A DNA stretch of 64,000 nt from Ancylomarina longa (GTDB taxonomy: Bacteria; Bacteroidota; Bacteroidia; Bacteroidales; Marinifilaceae), in the NCBI RefSeq assembly GCF_003996985.1, contig NZ_RJJX01000006.1, forward strand, positions 124,001 through 188,000. Reading direction: 5' to 3'. Shown piece by piece: positions 27,965 through 37,714 of the stretch. The notes below the pieces were generated by a model. That model saw only the letters and a list, made by a program, of their open reading frames with translations, was not told the origin of the DNA and made no database searches. The stretch's first letter is position 1. Each line of letters starts with the position of its first letter. A program made the position numbers and the translations under genes.

Positions 27965-28387
27965 TTAATGAATCTTTGAAAATAAAGCTAATGATTCATC
28001 CTCCTTTTGGGTCATGATTTCCTGATCTTTATCTGTTTTATCATCAAATCCTATAAGATGTAAAACACCATGTATCAATACTCTCCTTAATTCCTGCGAA
28101 AATTCACACTTATATTCCTGTGCATTATCTTTCACAGTATCGACACTTATAAACATATCTCCGGAAATTAGATCAGAAACGGTATAATCAAAGGTAATTA
28201 TATCTGTAAAATAGTCGTGATTAAGATGTTCACGATTCATTTGTAGCAGGTGGTCATCAGAGCAAAAATAGTAATTAAGCTCTCCTATTTCACAGTTGTT
28301 ATTAATAACAACGCGATTGATCCAGTCGTTTAAACGCTCTTGGTCAATCGCGGGAATTTCTATATCACACGAATTATATGTTATCAT
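27965..28387 (-). CDS. ybeY: Endoribonuclease YbeY
   Basis: The 140-residue metalloprotein takes part in 16S rRNA 3'-end maturation and ribosome quality control. The zinc motif HGVLHLIGFDDKTD (H-x3-H-x5-D form, about 111-124) is the UPF0054 signature. The third ligand is Asp rather than the common His of HGxLHLxGYDH, a variant seen in Bacteroidota. It starts 3 bp after the ATPase gene. Confidence 0.92.
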   Translation of the reverse strand: MITYNSCDIEIPAIDQERLNDWINRVVINNNCEIGELNYYFCSDDHLLQMNREHLNHDYFTDIITFDYTVSDLISGDMFISVDTVKDNAQEYKCEFSQELRRVLIHGVLHLIGFDDKTDKDQEIMTQKEDESLALFSKIH

Positions 28388-28390
28388 TAT

Positions 28391-28798
28391 TTATCCAAAT
28401 CTAAATTCCATTTCTACTAAAGAACCATTCTCGCCAAATTCAATTTGATCAGCCAAATGATTCATCAAAAATATTCCACGACCATGAGTTTTTTCCAAAT
28501 TCTCTGGAAGGGTTGGATCTGGAATATTTTTAAAATCAAATCCTTTTCCTTCATCTTCTATCAAAAAGCGAATTGCTTCTTTATCAACATTAAACTCAAT
28601 TTTCACTTGTTTGGAAACATCAAGTTGATTACCATGCAATATAGCATTGTTAACCGCCTCTATTATAGCAACTGAAATTTTGCCATAAATTTCGGAACTT
28701 AAATTGTACGAGGAAGAAATATCATCTATTAATTTTTCTACCCTGGTTATGTTTTCTAATTCGGATGGAAATACTAGCAAGTTATCAGATTTAGTCAT
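28391..28798 (-). CDS. RsbW-like ATP-binding (anti-sigma kinase fold) protein
   Basis: The 135-residue protein is a free-standing HATPase_c_2 domain. The N-box is VAIIEAVNNAILHGN (about 45-59), G1 is DEGKGFDF (about 97-104) and G2 is HGRGIFLMNHLAD. Such proteins are serine kinases of anti-anti-sigma factors or regulators of stress sigma factors. No STAS partner or sigma gene is nearby. It overlaps the DUF4175 gene by 8 bp and precedes ybeY by 3 bp. This DUF4175-ATPase-ybeY-mnmG order is familiar in Bacteroidota. Its target is unknown. Confidence 0.83.
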   Translation of the reverse strand: MTKSDNLLVFPSELENITRVEKLIDDISSSYNLSSEIYGKISVAIIEAVNNAILHGNQLDVSKQVKIEFNVDKEAIRFLIEDEGKGFDFKNIPDPTLPENLEKTHGRGIFLMNHLADQIEFGENGSLVEMEFRFG

Positions 28799-31700
28799 TA
28801 TTAATTTGTATCATATAGTCCAAATACAGCTTATTATAATAATCGAACATTTTAACGTTTGAGTCATAAAATATACTGCCAGAATCTGTTCGTACCCTTT
28901 TATACTCAAATATTTCCCTAGGGTTACTTAATTTCAAATTATTTCCTGAATTACTTTCCCGCTTCTTATCAAAACCTTTTTCCCTTTCTGAATTCTCGGC
29001 TTGTAACAATCGCGATAGAATTTTATTTTGTCGTAAAATAGTAGTTGAATTTATGGAAAAATTATAAATATCCGATTCTGTTTGGTCAATCATTTTGATC
29101 ACTTCACGTAGTATTTTCTCACTTTCATTTCCTAAGTCGCCATTTTGAAGCATTTCTTCTAAATTTTCCTGAAACATTTCTTGCCTTTGAAGCATTTTCC
29201 CAAACTTTTCTTTCAACCCCGATTTATCCTTTCCATCTTTCATTTCCTGAATTAAATCCTGCATCATTTTTTTTAGTGAGTTTTGCTTGGATTTTAATCC
29301 TGGAAATGCATTTTTACCACTTTTTTTATCACCTAGCTGATCACCAGGCATTGCATTTGCCATCTGATTCATTAATTGTTTTATAGCCTCTGATAAAAAT
29401 AAAGAAAGTTCATTGGTCTCCGTTAAAACCTTTTGTTGCAAAACGACTCCCGATCCAACTTGTCTATTATTCATTTTATCAAGTATCTCTTCCATTAAAT
29501 TTTGAATCGAAAAAATACGATTACCAATTAGGGAAGCAACTTGTGGGGAATGAGCTGAAAGTACTAACAAAGAATCTTGCACTAACTTATACTCCTCTTT
29601 TAGTAAATCCTGCCGATCCATAATCTCGACATATCTGGGATTGCGATAGTTTATCTGTTTGAATTGCCTTAAAACTGCTTCTTGCCGAAAAGAGAATTCA
29701 ATTAAATTATTTAATAATCTGATTAGATTATCGATATCAACCTGCAATTGAACAGAATTACTCTTAGCCAAACCTTCTGATAACTTTTGGGCCAAACCTC
29801 TCTGTCTTCTAGCTATTTCCTTTTGATTCCTAGAGATTTTTTCCCATTTATTATTCTCTATGAAAGATTCCGTCTTGTTTATAAGGTCAGAAATAACATC
29901 TTCTTCAGGAGTAAAATCATCAAATGAATAGGGGTTTTCTATATTTGAATTCTTATCTAGTATATCAGATAAATCTTTCCGTATATCCTCCCATTTCTTA
30001 TTAATATTATCATGAAAATCTATACTTTTCTGATGATCCTTTTTTGAATATTTTAGAATCGTTTCTTGTTTCTCCGCCAATTTTTCGAGGCATGCAATCA
30101 ACTGTTTTACTTTCACTTCAATCTCATAACGTTCCAATAATTTTAAATTTCGATCCATTTGCTTTTGAAAATCATCTAATGACATCTTTATTTGATTTCC
30201 AATTTTATTGAGATTCTCCATTTTAAATTCCTCAGAAAGCTTATTAAACTGGTCGAATAATTTTTGTAATTCCTTATCCATTACCTTATCCAAAAGTTTG
30301 TCAATTTGTTTCTGCTTTTCTAATAATAGAGAATCTTGCAAACCTGACGAATTGAGCAATTGATTTTTACGTTGATTATCAATTCGAATCTCCTTCAATA
30401 ATTCCATCAAATTATTCTTTTTCTGAAGAATATCCTTGAATAATTGATCTTGTTGCCATTTCTCCACATGTCCGTCCAAGGCATTTTTTTGCATTTTTAA
30501 AATATCTCTTTGAATAGATTGACTTATCTCCATACTATTGTTCATCTGATGATTGATACTATCATGAACAATCTCGTTTAAATCATAGATTTGTTTAGAA
30601 TCAGGTATATAATAATCAAATACTCTTGAACGAGTCATTTTGGGCTGATAAATTTGATCATTATCGAAGACCTCGAAATAGTATTTAATTTTACTATCCT
30701 CACTTGCATCAACAGTAGAAAAATCAAATGAAAAATAGAAAGCCTGACTTTTTATATCCTTTTTGAAAACTACTGGAATATATATTGGAGCGTGATTATC
30801 TGTTTCGTAAACAAAGCGTAAATTGGTAAAGCCATAATCGTCTTTTATAATCCCCTTGAAATAATAACCACTTGGTATCACTGAGTCCTGAATAACCGAA
30901 ATACTTATTTCAGGATAAAAATCCGGTATTATATCTATTTGATAAATTGCAAAAAGCGATTTTTTAAACTCACGATTACTTAATAATATTTTATAGGAAA
31001 GATCTTGAAAAATCTGTTTTGAAAAGTCAAAACTACCCTTTTTAGATTTAGAGATGCGTGGCGATAATTTATCAGAGAAAAGAATATTCAACGAATCCGT
31101 TTCCTCTCCTTCTAAATGAAAATGAAGCAAGGATCCCACGGGGATACTAATATCAGCTAAATTAGATACCACTTTTACTGGTATTTTTGTATAGAATGGA
31201 GCTGTTATTGTTAGTTGGGAACTTCGTAGCCCTGGTTCGGACAAGGCTTTTAATTTAAAATCCTTTGAGATGACTCGTCCTGACTCCAAATGAAAGATTA
31301 TATCCGCATTTACATTATGAAAATTGTACGAAAAATGACCTGCTCCTTCATTTTTTAATAGAAACTTATTGTTAGAATAAACTAAATAAGCCTCTGATGG
31401 ATTGTACTTCCCCTTTGCGGCCGCTTTTAAAACAAAATCAGAACCTTTTACAACCCTAAGCTTAGTATTGTCCAAATAAAATTGAAAATCTGCTGGCGGT
31501 GCGTATGTACGATTAAAATGTACCAATCGGCCCGTACTCTTGGAATATAGATCCGGCATCCATAAATACAGACTTATAGCGCAGAATAATACAATTCCCA
31601 AATATCTAAGGTATTTCCAATTATGATGGTAAGAAACTGCTTTTCGAAAGGATACCAAGCGAATCGAGTCTATTCGTTGATTAATACTTGCCAGTAGAAG

Positions 31701-32084
31701 TGATGTTTTTTCTGAATCACTTCTATTCAATAATTCTGTCAGCTCCAAGATATTTACCAAGCGATCTTCCAATTCTGGAAAATGCAGACTGATGATTTCT
31801 ATCGCCTGCAAATAACTAATACGCTTTCCTATTTTTAACAGGGCAGTACAAGGAAAAACTATTAGTTTAATTAAAATAAAAAGGCATAAAATGATAAAAA
31901 TCAATGCCAAAAAACTTCTTATTTTTACAGAAAAATAGAGGAAATATTCGGAAAAAGAGACAAATAAGAAATAGCAAAGCAATAGTAATAATCCAATTAT
32001 AATACCTCTTAACAGTTGATTCTGATAATATTTACGAATAAATCTATCAATTTTCACAATAAATATTTCTTGATTGCTATTCAT
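28791..32084 (-). CDS. DUF4175 large membrane-anchored coiled-coil protein
   Basis: The ATG at 32084 gives 1097 residues. A frame extension to 32129 is possible but less likely. Two to three membrane helices near the N-terminus (about 25-45, 47-75, 155-175) precede a periplasmic beta-rich region (about 200-480) and a very long helical part rich in Gln/Lys/Leu/Met (about 500-1060, with MNQM, QRQEMFQENLEEML-type repeats). This fits DUF4175, a conserved Bacteroidota family of unknown function often encoded near ybeY and envelope genes. It overlaps the downstream ATPase gene by 8 bp. Confidence 0.75.
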   Translation of the reverse strand: MNSNQEIFIVKIDRFIRKYYQNQLLRGIIIGLLLLLCYFLFVSFSEYFLYFSVKIRSFLALIFIILCLFILIKLIVFPCTALLKIGKRISYLQAIEIISLHFPELEDRLVNILELTELLNRSDSEKTSLLLASINQRIDSIRLVSFRKAVSYHHNWKYLRYLGIVLFCAISLYLWMPDLYSKSTGRLVHFNRTYAPPADFQFYLDNTKLRVVKGSDFVLKAAAKGKYNPSEAYLVYSNNKFLLKNEGAGHFSYNFHNVNADIIFHLESGRVISKDFKLKALSEPGLRSSQLTITAPFYTKIPVKVVSNLADISIPVGSLLHFHLEGEETDSLNILFSDKLSPRISKSKKGSFDFSKQIFQDLSYKILLSNREFKKSLFAIYQIDIIPDFYPEISISVIQDSVIPSGYYFKGIIKDDYGFTNLRFVYETDNHAPIYIPVVFKKDIKSQAFYFSFDFSTVDASEDSKIKYYFEVFDNDQIYQPKMTRSRVFDYYIPDSKQIYDLNEIVHDSINHQMNNSMEISQSIQRDILKMQKNALDGHVEKWQQDQLFKDILQKKNNLMELLKEIRIDNQRKNQLLNSSGLQDSLLLEKQKQIDKLLDKVMDKELQKLFDQFNKLSEEFKMENLNKIGNQIKMSLDDFQKQMDRNLKLLERYEIEVKVKQLIACLEKLAEKQETILKYSKKDHQKSIDFHDNINKKWEDIRKDLSDILDKNSNIENPYSFDDFTPEEDVISDLINKTESFIENNKWEKISRNQKEIARRQRGLAQKLSEGLAKSNSVQLQVDIDNLIRLLNNLIEFSFRQEAVLRQFKQINYRNPRYVEIMDRQDLLKEEYKLVQDSLLVLSAHSPQVASLIGNRIFSIQNLMEEILDKMNNRQVGSGVVLQQKVLTETNELSLFLSEAIKQLMNQMANAMPGDQLGDKKSGKNAFPGLKSKQNSLKKMMQDLIQEMKDGKDKSGLKEKFGKMLQRQEMFQENLEEMLQNGDLGNESEKILREVIKMIDQTESDIYNFSINSTTILRQNKILSRLLQAENSEREKGFDKKRESNSGNNLKLSNPREIFEYKRVRTDSGSIFYDSNVKMFDYYNKLYLDYMIQINND

Positions 32085-32197
32085 TCGTAGTTCATTTGAA
32101 TATTGCATTTCTCCATTGAAACATACCAAGTTCTTCTTCTCTAATACGAAGATAAGTATAAAGTCACTTGGAGACGGTTAAGTAGTAGGATTATTAC

Positions 32198-33424
32198 TTA
32201 GTTTCGAACCAACCAAAGAGAAGGATTAAGCTTGGTGCTACCTTTCCACAATTGAAATTTTAAAACTGTCTGACTTTCTTTCTCATCCGTATAAACTATT
32301 CCAATAGTCTGTTTTGGGCTCACTAAATCGCCTTTTTTAACCGTTACCTTAGACAAGTTAGAATAGACAGAAAAGAAATCACCATGACGGATAATGACAA
32401 CATTATTCAAACCCGGCATGGACAAAATATGAGTTACCTCTCCTTTAAAAATGGAACGACATTCAGCATGCGTATCTGTAGTAATACTAATTCCATCGTT
32501 ACGTACCGTAACATGCTTTAAAATAGGATGTGGATGAATTCCAAATTTATCAGATATAAATCCTGTTTTTGTTGGCCACGGCAGCTTTCCTTTATTTTGT
32601 CCGAATGATGTTGAAAGTATTTTATCTGCCGGAGTTAGCGCAAATTTATTACTACCTGCTTTCTTCTTAGATGCTAATTTGACTTGTTGCCGAATAATTC
32701 TTTGAATTTCTTTCTGAAGCTTCTGATCATAGCTTTTTTGTTTTTTCAAATCCTTTCGAAGTTGTCTTTCCCGCTTTTTTAATTGCTGTAGCAAAGCAGA
32801 TTTCTGCTCTTTTTCCTGAGCTATTTTATTGTTTTCATGAGTTTTCTCCGTCAGGAGTAAGACCTTTTCCTTTCTGGTTTGTTTTAATTTTTGCAATTTT
32901 TTATTCAAAACTTCCTTTTTCAGGGCTATTGTCTTTCCCTGATGCTTAGTATACTCAGAAAACTGCTGTAAATACTTATATCGCTTATAAGCTTGATTAA
33001 AATCTTTGGAAGAGAATAAAAACATTAACTTTTCGTAGGAGTTTTTTTGCTTATAAGCATACAAAATTACCTTTTCATATTGCTTTTTAAGACCAGCCAA
33101 TTCTTTCTCCAACTTTCCAATTTCATTTGTGTTTTTTACTATTTCACCATTAATAAGAGAAATTTCACCTTCGATGGATTCAATTAGTTCTTTTCTCTTT
33201 TTAATACGTTGATTAAGTAAGCTTAACTGGCCGATACTTACTCTTTTATTCTTTAAGGTTTTATTTAAAAGAGTATTGGTATACTCAATATCCTTTTGGT
33301 TTTTTAATTTTCTGGCTTTTAGAGTTGACACCTTAACTTGAGACACTGCATCTGCTGAGACTAGCATCATCATTAGGAAGGAAACGAACAGGAAAGTACT
33401 TGAAATAAATCTTTTATACCCCAT
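32198..33424 (-). CDS. EnvC-like murein hydrolase activator with degenerate LytM domain
   Basis: The 408-residue periplasmic protein has a signal peptide (about 8-26), a long coiled coil (about 28-245, many KK/EK/LL heptads) and a C-terminal M23/LytM domain (about 285-405). The usual LytM zinc ligands are incomplete. The HxGxD region reads VRNDGISI, and the final HxH region reads VYSNLSK. Only His in IIRHGDF is clear. EnvC proteins likewise lack catalytic residues and activate N-acetylmuramoyl amidases at the septum, so an activator role is inferred. It starts 8 bp after the DUF4292 gene, in an envelope operon. Confidence 0.8.
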   Translation of the reverse strand: MGYKRFISSTFLFVSFLMMMLVSADAVSQVKVSTLKARKLKNQKDIEYTNTLLNKTLKNKRVSIGQLSLLNQRIKKRKELIESIEGEISLINGEIVKNTNEIGKLEKELAGLKKQYEKVILYAYKQKNSYEKLMFLFSSKDFNQAYKRYKYLQQFSEYTKHQGKTIALKKEVLNKKLQKLKQTRKEKVLLLTEKTHENNKIAQEKEQKSALLQQLKKRERQLRKDLKKQKSYDQKLQKEIQRIIRQQVKLASKKKAGSNKFALTPADKILSTSFGQNKGKLPWPTKTGFISDKFGIHPHPILKHVTVRNDGISITTDTHAECRSIFKGEVTHILSMPGLNNVVIIRHGDFFSVYSNLSKVTVKKGDLVSPKQTIGIVYTDEKESQTVLKFQLWKGSTKLNPSLWLVRN

Positions 33425-33432
33425 TACACTAA

Positions 33433-34299
33433 TTAAGGATTTATCCTTTTGTATTTATTTGAGATTTTAAACGAAAATCTTAAATCTTCGTTTAAAATCA
33501 CCTTATTAAACTTTATGTCACAAGATAATAAATGTTTTGCATCTTGAACTTCGAAACTTAATCGTTGTGGAAATTTATTAGATTCAAAATTTATAAAATT
33601 ACGGTATTGAATTTTGGTATTACGGGCATCTTCAAAATCCCTAACCTCAATATCGGTAATCCTCATTAATGCAGGATCAATATCAAATCTTTGGTAATTG
33701 AATCGATGCAACTTTCTATACTTATCCTTTTTTAATTTCCTTCCAATTTTCCTGGCCTTTTCAGAAACAAAAACATACTTGTCATCAAAAATTTTTCCAT
33801 TAAAGCTTCGGATAAAAGCTTTATCTTTTTCTTCATTTACTGATTTAAATAGAGAATTTGTTAATATGCTCTCTAAAGCCTTAAAATTTAGATCAATATT
33901 TGCTTTTTCAAGAAAGAAATCAAAATCATCTACAATATAATTTTTTTTGAGTCTATTAATCATCTTAATTGAATCAGGAGTAACTAACAAACGCACAACT
34001 TCTATTCCGCCTACAGGTGCTGTTATTGATATCCAAATAATACTATCCTTTTGAATTTTAATGGATCCTTTAAATTTTTTTTTAATTCCATCCATACTAT
34101 AACTAGCCGAAAATCGCTTTACGTAAAAACTTTTGTAATGCAAACTACTATCAATAAGCAAATGATAAAGCTTATTATCGGATATTGGTTTTGCACTTAC
34201 CAACCCCAGCTCGTGGATGGTTTTACACGAAGACTGAAAAAGGGCTAAAGTCAAAACCAAAGCCCTAAATAAATATTTAAATACTATTCTACTCTTCAT
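33433..34299 (-). CDS. DUF4292 lipoprotein (LolB-like fold)
   Basis: The 288-residue protein has a lipoprotein signal ending in FQSSC (Cys about 25). The rest is beta-rich, with GSIKIQKDSIIWISI and a C-terminal LSFEVQDAKHLLSCDIKFNKV stretch (broken here at natural breaks). It resembles the LolA/LolB-type half-barrel assigned to DUF4292. A role in lipoprotein or envelope transport is possible but unproven. It overlaps the upstream TPR gene by 11 bp and is followed 8 bp later by the EnvC-like gene, a block conserved in Bacteroidota. Confidence 0.78.
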   Translation of the reverse strand: MKSRIVFKYLFRALVLTLALFQSSCKTIHELGLVSAKPISDNKLYHLLIDSSLHYKSFYVKRFSASYSMDGIKKKFKGSIKIQKDSIIWISITAPVGGIEVVRLLVTPDSIKMINRLKKNYIVDDFDFFLEKANIDLNFKALESILTNSLFKSVNEEKDKAFIRSFNGKIFDDKYVFVSEKARKIGRKLKKDKYRKLHRFNYQRFDIDPALMRITDIEVRDFEDARNTKIQYRNFINFESNKFPQRLSFEVQDAKHLLSCDIKFNKVILNEDLRFSFKISNKYKRINP

Positions 34300-36067
34300 C
34301 TCTCACATTCTCCTCAGGAATAGTACCTGATTTTATTTTCTCTGATAATAACTTGGATCCATCACCGATATCTAATGCTTTCTTCCATTCTATTAAAGCA
34401 TTATCTTTTTCGCCTAATCTAAAAAGAATATCGCCGTAGTGCTCTACAATTACTGCTGATTCACCACCACCATTCTCTAAAGCTTTTTCCATAAATTGTC
34501 TGGCTTCCTGAAACTTGCCAAGTTGATACAAAACCCAGGCATGGGTATCCAAATAAGTTGAATTTTCTGCAGCTAATGCTACACATTGAGAACTCATCTT
34601 TTCAGCCTCTTGTAATCTTTCCTTTCTAACCGATAGATAATAGCTATAGTTATTTAATACAATCACATTTTGAGGATCGAATAAAAGAACATCATCATAA
34701 GCTTTAAAAGCTTTTTCTGCATTTCCCATTTGATAATAGGCATCCCCTAAATAAGTTTGAAACTGAATGCGCATTTGTACATTCTCTCCAATATAAACAA
34801 GACCTTTCTCGAAGGTTGTTATTGCTGTTTTAAAATCTGATTTTTGAGCTGCAGAAACTCCCTTAAATATATATAATGCAGGTTGTGCAGGGAAATATTT
34901 TATAGCCTCGGAACTTACGGCATACATATCCTCAAAATCCAACAATTCATTATCAATAAGTAATAATTCTTCCCAAACTATATAGTTCGATTTATCAACT
35001 TCCAGTACTTTCCTAAGTTGTTGACGAGCACCTTTACTATCCTTTCTTTTCCGTAAAAAATCAGCATACAAAGCATGTACTCTCACATTTTCGGGATACA
35101 CCTTCTCCAGAGTTTCCAGTAAACCTCTTAAATAGTTATCCTCCAATTTCGCTTGATCGGGATTCATCAGTAAAGCAAGTAAATATTGAATTTTTTGGTC
35201 TGCCGCAACATCTGGCTGAGCAAATGCCTTAGCTAATGCCTCATTGCTTTTCTCCAGCTCTCCTTTTTTCCGATAAAAATCAGCTAAATAAAAATGCACC
35301 AAACCATTATCCGGATCGATCTTTAATATTTCCTGATATTGTTTAAAGGCTTTGTCTTCCTGATTATCGGATAGATACAAGTCGGCAAGCATGCCATAAA
35401 AGTCGGCTCGAAAGGGGAATTTTTTAATTAATTTTTGCAATTCAGCATAAGCGAGATTCTTCTTTCCCATCTTAAGATATAAGCGTTCTTTTTCAAGAGA
35501 AACACCCTCCATAATACCCAATTTCTTCTCCAGACGATTGTAGACTTCAACAGCTTCAGCAAATTTTTCAACAGAAGCATATAAGCTTGCCTGTAGATAG
35601 TAAAAATCATTTCTGTCCGGATTTCTTTCAATAAGTTCATTATAAACATCACAGGCTTGATCTATCATTCCTTTTTTCTGATAAATATTAGCCAATTGAA
35701 TCTGGTACCATATATTTTGAGCTTGTAAAGAAACAGCTCCCCGGGCAAGCTCTAGTGCGCTGTCATAATTCTCCTGACTCATATAAATATTAGCCAATTC
35801 ATATCGAACAACTGCACTTGATGGATCTACTTTTAGACAGGAGGCATATAGTGAAATTCCCTTGTCCAAGTCTCCCAGCAAAACTGCTTTATTTGCTTCA
35901 GTAAAAGCAAAATCAAATTGCAATTTTTGTTGTTCTGTTAAAGAAATTTCCTTTTGCTTCTTATCTTTATTCGATGCAGATAGAAGCGTATTTGCTCTCA
36001 AAGAACCTACCGATAAAACCAATGATCCTACAACAAATGCTATCCCAAATTTTATTCCCAACTTCAT
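34289..36067 (-). CDS. Tetratricopeptide-repeat periplasmic protein
   Basis: The 592-residue protein has a signal peptide (about 1-25) and at least a dozen TPR units (for example around 50-115, 155-260, 370-560, with motifs such as DSALELARGAVSL, KAFKQYQEILKIDPDNGLVHF and KAFKAYDDVLLFDP). It has no enzymatic domain, so it is probably a scaffold for envelope complexes. It starts 6 bp after the nucleotidyltransferase gene and overlaps the DUF4292 gene by 11 bp, so it belongs to the same operon. Confidence 0.82.
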   Translation of the reverse strand: MKLGIKFGIAFVVGSLVLSVGSLRANTLLSASNKDKKQKEISLTEQQKLQFDFAFTEANKAVLLGDLDKGISLYASCLKVDPSSAVVRYELANIYMSQENYDSALELARGAVSLQAQNIWYQIQLANIYQKKGMIDQACDVYNELIERNPDRNDFYYLQASLYASVEKFAEAVEVYNRLEKKLGIMEGVSLEKERLYLKMGKKNLAYAELQKLIKKFPFRADFYGMLADLYLSDNQEDKAFKQYQEILKIDPDNGLVHFYLADFYRKKGELEKSNEALAKAFAQPDVAADQKIQYLLALLMNPDQAKLEDNYLRGLLETLEKVYPENVRVHALYADFLRKRKDSKGARQQLRKVLEVDKSNYIVWEELLLIDNELLDFEDMYAVSSEAIKYFPAQPALYIFKGVSAAQKSDFKTAITTFEKGLVYIGENVQMRIQFQTYLGDAYYQMGNAEKAFKAYDDVLLFDPQNVIVLNNYSYYLSVRKERLQEAEKMSSQCVALAAENSTYLDTHAWVLYQLGKFQEARQFMEKALENGGGESAVIVEHYGDILFRLGEKDNALIEWKKALDIGDGSKLLSEKIKSGTIPEENVRDEE

Positions 36068-36073
36068 TAATGT

Positions 36074-37078
36074 TTATTTTGAAAGTGTAGCAAAGTCACC
36101 AACATTCAACTCGGTTACATCCCCATGAATATCAACGTGATTTCCAATCATTGAATTTTCGAGATTAAGGTTCTCGAGATTTGAATGTCTCTGAATAATA
36201 GAATTACGTACCAAAGAATTACATACACTTGTATTGGCACCTACTGATACATGAGGTCCAATAATAGAATTTGTAATTTCTACATTTTCACCAATATAAC
36301 ATGGTGGTATGATAATGGAATTCTCCTGATGAGATGAACCACAAACCAAGTCATCATTTTTATGATATTCCAAAATTCGTTGATTGGTATGAACCGTTGC
36401 GTCTTTATTTCCACAATCCATCCATTCTATTACCTGTCCGGGCTTAAAAATAAGTCCCTTATTTTTCATGTTCTCTAAAGCATCCGTAAGCTGATATTCA
36501 CCATTTACACGGATGTCATTATCAATCAGGGATTTTAATTCATCTCTCAGGTTATCACCATTCTTAAAATAATAAATGCCGATAATTGCCAAATCTGAAA
36601 CGAATTGCTGAGGTTTCTCAACAAAATCTGTGATCTTGTTCATCGCATCCAATTTCACGACTCCAAAAGCAGATGGATCTTCCACTTTTTGAACCCAAAT
36701 TACACTATCTGCATCTGCTTCAAGTGTGAAATCTGCTTTAAAAAGTGTATCCGCGAAAGCCACAATAACTTTCCCTGTTAAGGAGTTGGCAGCACAATAA
36801 ATAGCATGTGCCGTACCCAATGCTTCCTTCTGATAATAGATACTTGATTTAGCACCTAAATTGACAGCAATTTCACCCAATTGTTCTTCTACATCTTTAC
36901 CGAAATCCCCTATTATATACGCAATTTCATCAATCTTCTCATCAGAAACTTTTGCAATTTCTTCAACCAAACGCTGAACAATTGGCTTTCCTGCAATAGG
37001 AATTAGAGGTTTAGGTACTGTAAGTGTATGAGGACGCATGCGCTTCCCCATTCCTGCCATTGGTACAATAATTTTCAT
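36074..37078 (-). CDS. Sugar-phosphate nucleotidyltransferase with left-handed beta-helix tail
   Basis: The 334-residue protein opens with the nucleotide-binding signature PMAGMGKRMRPHTLTVPKPL (about 6-25). GTAHAIYCA and the metal-binding VAFADTLF follow. The last 90 residues contain hexapeptide repeats (IIPPCYIGENVEITNSIIG and similar) as in RmlA/GlmU-type enzymes. It would make an NDP-sugar such as dTDP- or UDP-glucose. The exact sugar cannot be determined. Its position between dut and the TPR gene, with a flippase nearby, suggests cell-surface polysaccharide synthesis. Confidence 0.83.
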   Translation of the reverse strand: MKIIVPMAGMGKRMRPHTLTVPKPLIPIAGKPIVQRLVEEIAKVSDEKIDEIAYIIGDFGKDVEEQLGEIAVNLGAKSSIYYQKEALGTAHAIYCAANSLTGKVIVAFADTLFKADFTLEADADSVIWVQKVEDPSAFGVVKLDAMNKITDFVEKPQQFVSDLAIIGIYYFKNGDNLRDELKSLIDNDIRVNGEYQLTDALENMKNKGLIFKPGQVIEWMDCGNKDATVHTNQRILEYHKNDDLVCGSSHQENSIIIPPCYIGENVEITNSIIGPHVSVGANTSVCNSLVRNSIIQRHSNLENLNLENSMIGNHVDIHGDVTELNVGDFATLSK

Positions 37079-37180
37079 ATGTTATTAATATTGTAGAAGT
37101 AATGTAAAATACTTGAAAAACAAACCAAAAGTACTGATTTGAAAACTAAATTGAATCCAATTAATGTTTTTTAACGCTTG

Positions 37181-37612
37181 TCACTTGCCAGTATGTCCAA
37201 ATCCGCCAGCTCCTCTTTCCGATGTTTCCAGAACTTCAACAGGCTCCCATGCGATAGTTTCATGAGCAGCAATTATCATCTGACAAATACGATCTCCATC
37301 CTTAATTTCTACCGCTTGTTTGGACAAATTCACCAGAATCACACCAATTTCTCCACGGTAGTCCGCATCTATAGTCCCTGGTGAATTTAACACACTAATG
37401 CCTTCTTTTAAAGCCAAACCACTGCGTGGACGAATTTGGGCTTCGAAACCTGCAGGCAACTCAATAAACAAACCGGTCGGAATCAATCTTCGTTCCAGCG
37501 AATGCAAAAGTTCTGTTTTGTTGAGATTTGCTCTTAAATCCATTCCTGCAGATAGTTCTGTACTATATTTTGGAAGGTCGTGTTTAGATTTATTAATGAT
37601 TTTTACCTTCAT
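37181..37612 (-). CDS. dut: dUTP diphosphatase
   Basis: From ATG 37612 the protein has 143 residues, the normal trimeric dUTPase size. It hydrolyses dUTP to dUMP and pyrophosphate. The five motifs are visible: SAGMDLRA (motif 1, about 19-26), [11 protein letters not shown] (motif 2), [16 protein letters not shown] (motif 3, with catalytic Asp and Tyr), RICQMII (motif 4) and the C-terminal [10 protein letters not shown] (motif 5). A frame extension to 37639 adds nine residues without support. Confidence 0.95.
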   Translation of the reverse strand: MKVKIINKSKHDLPKYSTELSAGMDLRANLNKTELLHSLERRLIPTGLFIELPAGFEAQIRPRSGLALKEGISVLNSPGTIDADYRGEIGVILVNLSKQAVEIKDGDRICQMIIAAHETIAWEPVEVLETSERGAGGFGHTGK

Positions 37613-37714
37613 GATTCTATTAAATTCCAGGTGTAACAATTAATTTGTAGAATTGGCTAAGATACATTTTTCCAACCGCTAATAAAAGAAGACTATCGGT
37701 ATAGACTATTCTTC

